Assembly: GCA_023231475.1 (NCBI GenBank)
Contig: JALJEE010002282.1
Location: 110,833-174,832 of the forward strand
DNA from: Seison nebaliae
Taxonomy: Eukaryota > Rotifera > Pararotatoria > Seisonacea > Seisonidae
DNA: 64,000 nucleotides
Direction: 5' to 3'
Under the pieces are notes generated by a model, which was not told the origin of the DNA, did not search any database, and saw only the letters and a program-made list of their open reading frames with translations. The first letter of the stretch is position 1. Each line of letters starts with the position of its first letter. Positions 61,961-64,000 of this stretch are shown here, in pieces. The position numbers and the translations under genes were made by a program.

Positions 61961-62103
61961 ATTCTGATAACAACGGAACTGTATATTTTTTCCAAAATTC
62001 GAAAATATTTTTCGCTAAGAAATGAATATTTGGAAATATTTTTTTTTATTGAGGATGAATCCCAGTTTGTTCAATTTTGAATGAATTCAAATAAAAAAAG
62101 GAA

Positions 62104-62442
62104 TTAAGACTTGAAATAATATGATGGCCCCGAGATACATATGTATGGAGAAAGAATATCGAGAACATGGTTATCGATTGAAAAATTAGATATTAAGGAT
62201 TCAGCATCTTCCACTGTGTTGAGAAGTGGAATCTCGTAATAGTAGCAGAAAAAGTAGACAGGATTCGTAAACAGCTCACACTGTTCGTAAGTCGGATATC
62301 GGAAGTCAGATAATTTTATGTTTTGGATGAGAGCAATAAACCTTTGCCCAACAAAAGAGGAAGAGCAGGAAGCCCGGTAATCGAGAACATAAAGGCACGA
62401 TGTTAATAATCTCATTATATCTTTATTCTTCATTAAATTCAT
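62104..62442 (-). CDS. Candidate small protein, 112 aa, unrecognised
   Basis: An open frame of 113 codons; an internal Met (MKNKDIMRLLTS) near 62430 is a possible start. The part FRYPTYEQCELFTN and the end VLDILSPYICISGPSYYFK look protein-like with balanced composition, but there is no known domain. It lies head-to-head with the five-exon gene on the other strand, 55 bp from that gene's first visible exon. It could be the last exon of a larger minus-strand gene, or chance. Confidence 0.35.
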   Translation of the reverse strand: MNLMKNKDIMRLLTSCLYVLDYRASCSSSFVGQRFIALIQNIKLSDFRYPTYEQCELFTNPVYFFCYYYEIPLLNTVEDAESLISNFSIDNHVLDILSPYICISGPSYYFKS

Positions 62443-62497
62443 TTATCAGGATCAATGTTCTATTTTACCAATACGTAAATCTAAATAAAACATGCAG

Positions 62498-63397
62498 TAG
62501 CAGAAACTTCACCTTCTGTGAATGAAAATAACGCAACAAATATTCAACACTATATTAATTCACCGAATATCGACCCAGGATATTCATTATATTCTGTCGA
62601 TAAGTCGTTTGTGGAAGAAGTTTCCATCTATGAACTATTTTTTTGTTAACCAAACATTCTTACAGGTACTTTATGAAGTTTATAACAATGATGATGAAAT
62701 TGAAATGTCGTACAAGAAAGACCTACGAGATAGCATCCTAGTTTATGGCGGTAAGAACGGTAAAACATTCCAAAAACATAGTCATGAAAATAGGTGGATA
62801 ATAATGTTTAATTTCTGTTCTGTTCATGAAATTATATTATTTCTTTTCAATAAAATGGTAGTTGGCAGAATAAGCTGCAGGTACACTCGTACACATCTAG
62901 TATTGAAACTTTGTACTATCTATGCCATTTTGGTTGCGCTTGCCAAAACGGTTCTGATAAATTAACTATATTTTTGAGCGATATCAATATCCATTGTTTA
63001 TTTTATTAAAACTTGTGATATAATATTAAATCAGTTTCACATTGCAATAACTTCACCCAAATGAAAGAAGTGAAGAAGTATTACATTTATTATATGGAAA
63101 ATCAGTTAACAAATATTCCGTGCAATCGAACTTATTCTCATCAATCAATTATTAATGACAAGTATGGAATTCAATTCTTTCGAGATAAATCTCTAGTTTT
63201 ACTTCTCTCCTCCTTACATTTCATGTTTGGATTCTTTCTAGTTCAAATTGAAGGGCAATGAGAAAAATTTCGTAATGTATTTCTCCAAAGGTGAAGTACT
63301 CGATATATTGGATAACTTGGACTCAAACTATCCTAAATGGAGTGAAGATTTAGTTGAAGGAAAAGTTGTAAAATTTGAATTAGGGTTAAACTATTAA
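62498..63397 (+). CDS. Unrecognised five-exon gene, 5' end not found
   Basis: Exons 62498-62619, 62666-62793, 62862-62950, 63035-63195, 63242-63397. Four introns of 46, 68, 84 and 46 bp have GT-AG ends and concordant phases (0, 2, 1, 0); the exons join into 218 codons ending in TAA, although each is in a different raw frame. That makes chance unlikely. Readable parts: YSLYSVDKSFVEE, KKDLRDSILVYGGKNG, YYLCHFGCACQNG with a CxxxCxC cluster, and VMYFSKGEVLDILDNL. The first exon enters in phase 1 after 'catgcag' and contains no start, so at least one exon lies upstream. There is no membrane helix. I do not recognise a family. Confidence 0.6.
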
Positions 63398-64000
63398 ATT
63401 GATGTTTTCTGCTCAATATTTAATTGATCTAACTAATTAGGCAAACAAGTTCTATACTGCAGGTTGAGAATAATGGCATTTTAATGTATTGTTCCTTTCA
63501 CTATTCATACCGGAGAGTAAAATGTGCAAGTTATTTTCATTAATAATTTTAAAAAAAAGAAAAATTTTATTTTTAGTTTCAGGTGCTTTTCTGAATCTGT
63601 CATTTAATGGAGATTTGGAATGTATTGGTTAAACCCTATAAGTTTCATGATTAACATAATTTATGGTGATTATAATAATTGGCGACTACAAAAATTTTTT
63701 GGTGAAATAATTTATTTTCATTATAAACGAATTATTCGCAAATATATATTTGAGTTTTTCTTTCGAAATATGATGTAATTTCATCATTTTTATATTCTTT
63801 TAAATTATTACTTAATTATTAAATTCATTTCATCATCAATGGTGCATCTCAATAATTTTATATACTCCTCGTCAAAACTTTAAATACTATCATTTTGCAT
63901 TGGAAATTGAAAATTCAGGTTTATTTTTGTCAAAACTTTAAAAACAGACATAAATTGTATAAAATTAATGGTCATAAACGTTTCCTTTCTTTTCTAAAAC
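63398..64000. other. 3' flank, AT-rich
   Basis: No coding signal seen to the window end. Confidence 0.4.

Noticed and set aside
1-64000. CRISPR arrays, bacterial operons, riboswitches, insertion sequences, viral genes
   Set aside because: None seen; the window is intron-bearing animal nuclear DNA.

Overview
The window is animal nuclear DNA. Genes are split by GT-AG introns, the encoded proteins are metazoan (cadherin, chorion-type haem peroxidase, C2H2 zinc fingers, bHLH factor, METTL9, IFT22), and there are two eukaryotic tRNA genes. By eye it is about two thirds A+T. Genes are tightly packed and most introns are only 39-66 bp. The mix suggests an arthropod with a very small genome, plausibly an acariform mite. 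That is an inference; the species cannot be fixed from this window.

Layout. 1-8.5 kb (+): 3' part of a cadherin, a 94-aa secreted protein on two small exons, a nine-exon ABHD2-type hydrolase and a four-exon C2H2 protein. 8.7-11.3 kb (-): a ten-exon haem peroxidase, head-to-head with IFT22 (+). 12.4-17.1 kb (-): a PDZ protein, an unrecognised 253-aa protein and coproporphyrinogen oxidase, which shares a 128-bp divergent promoter with METTL9 (+). 18.6-19.7 kb (+): an HLH factor and COX7C. 19.7-22.6 kb has no gene I can support. 22.6-25.9 kb: a neurensin-like membrane protein (+) ending 2 bp from a convergent trypsin-like protease (-), then an acidic-tailed zinc-finger protein (-). 26.5-34.1 kb: tRNA-Ser(GCT), a WGR-type PARP (+), cytosolic isoleucyl-tRNA synthetase (-) and ATP synthase subunit b (+). 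35.1-39.0 kb (-): an intronless 1295-aa leucine-rich-repeat receptor. 39.0-58.5 kb: no convincing gene. 58.6-61.3 kb (-): a one-EF-hand protein, METTL5 and a Gly/Gln repeat secreted protein. 61.9 kb on: tRNA-Pro(TGG) and a five-exon gene of unknown function whose 5' exon I could not find.

Most genes are unrelated housekeeping units with their own promoters; I see no operon. Three mitochondrial genes (CPOX, COX7C, ATP5PB) and two RNA methyltransferase-type or translation genes (METTL5, IARS1) are scattered among surface and secreted proteins.

Main observation: I placed 68 introns by reading frame, phase and family alignment. About 61 have T at donor position +3 (GTT...) instead of the near-universal GTA/GTG, and there is no preference for G at -1 or +5. 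If real, this lineage has a divergent 5' splice-site code and standard gene finders will miscall its exons. All gene models below rest on reading by eye; exon sums were checked to be divisible by three.
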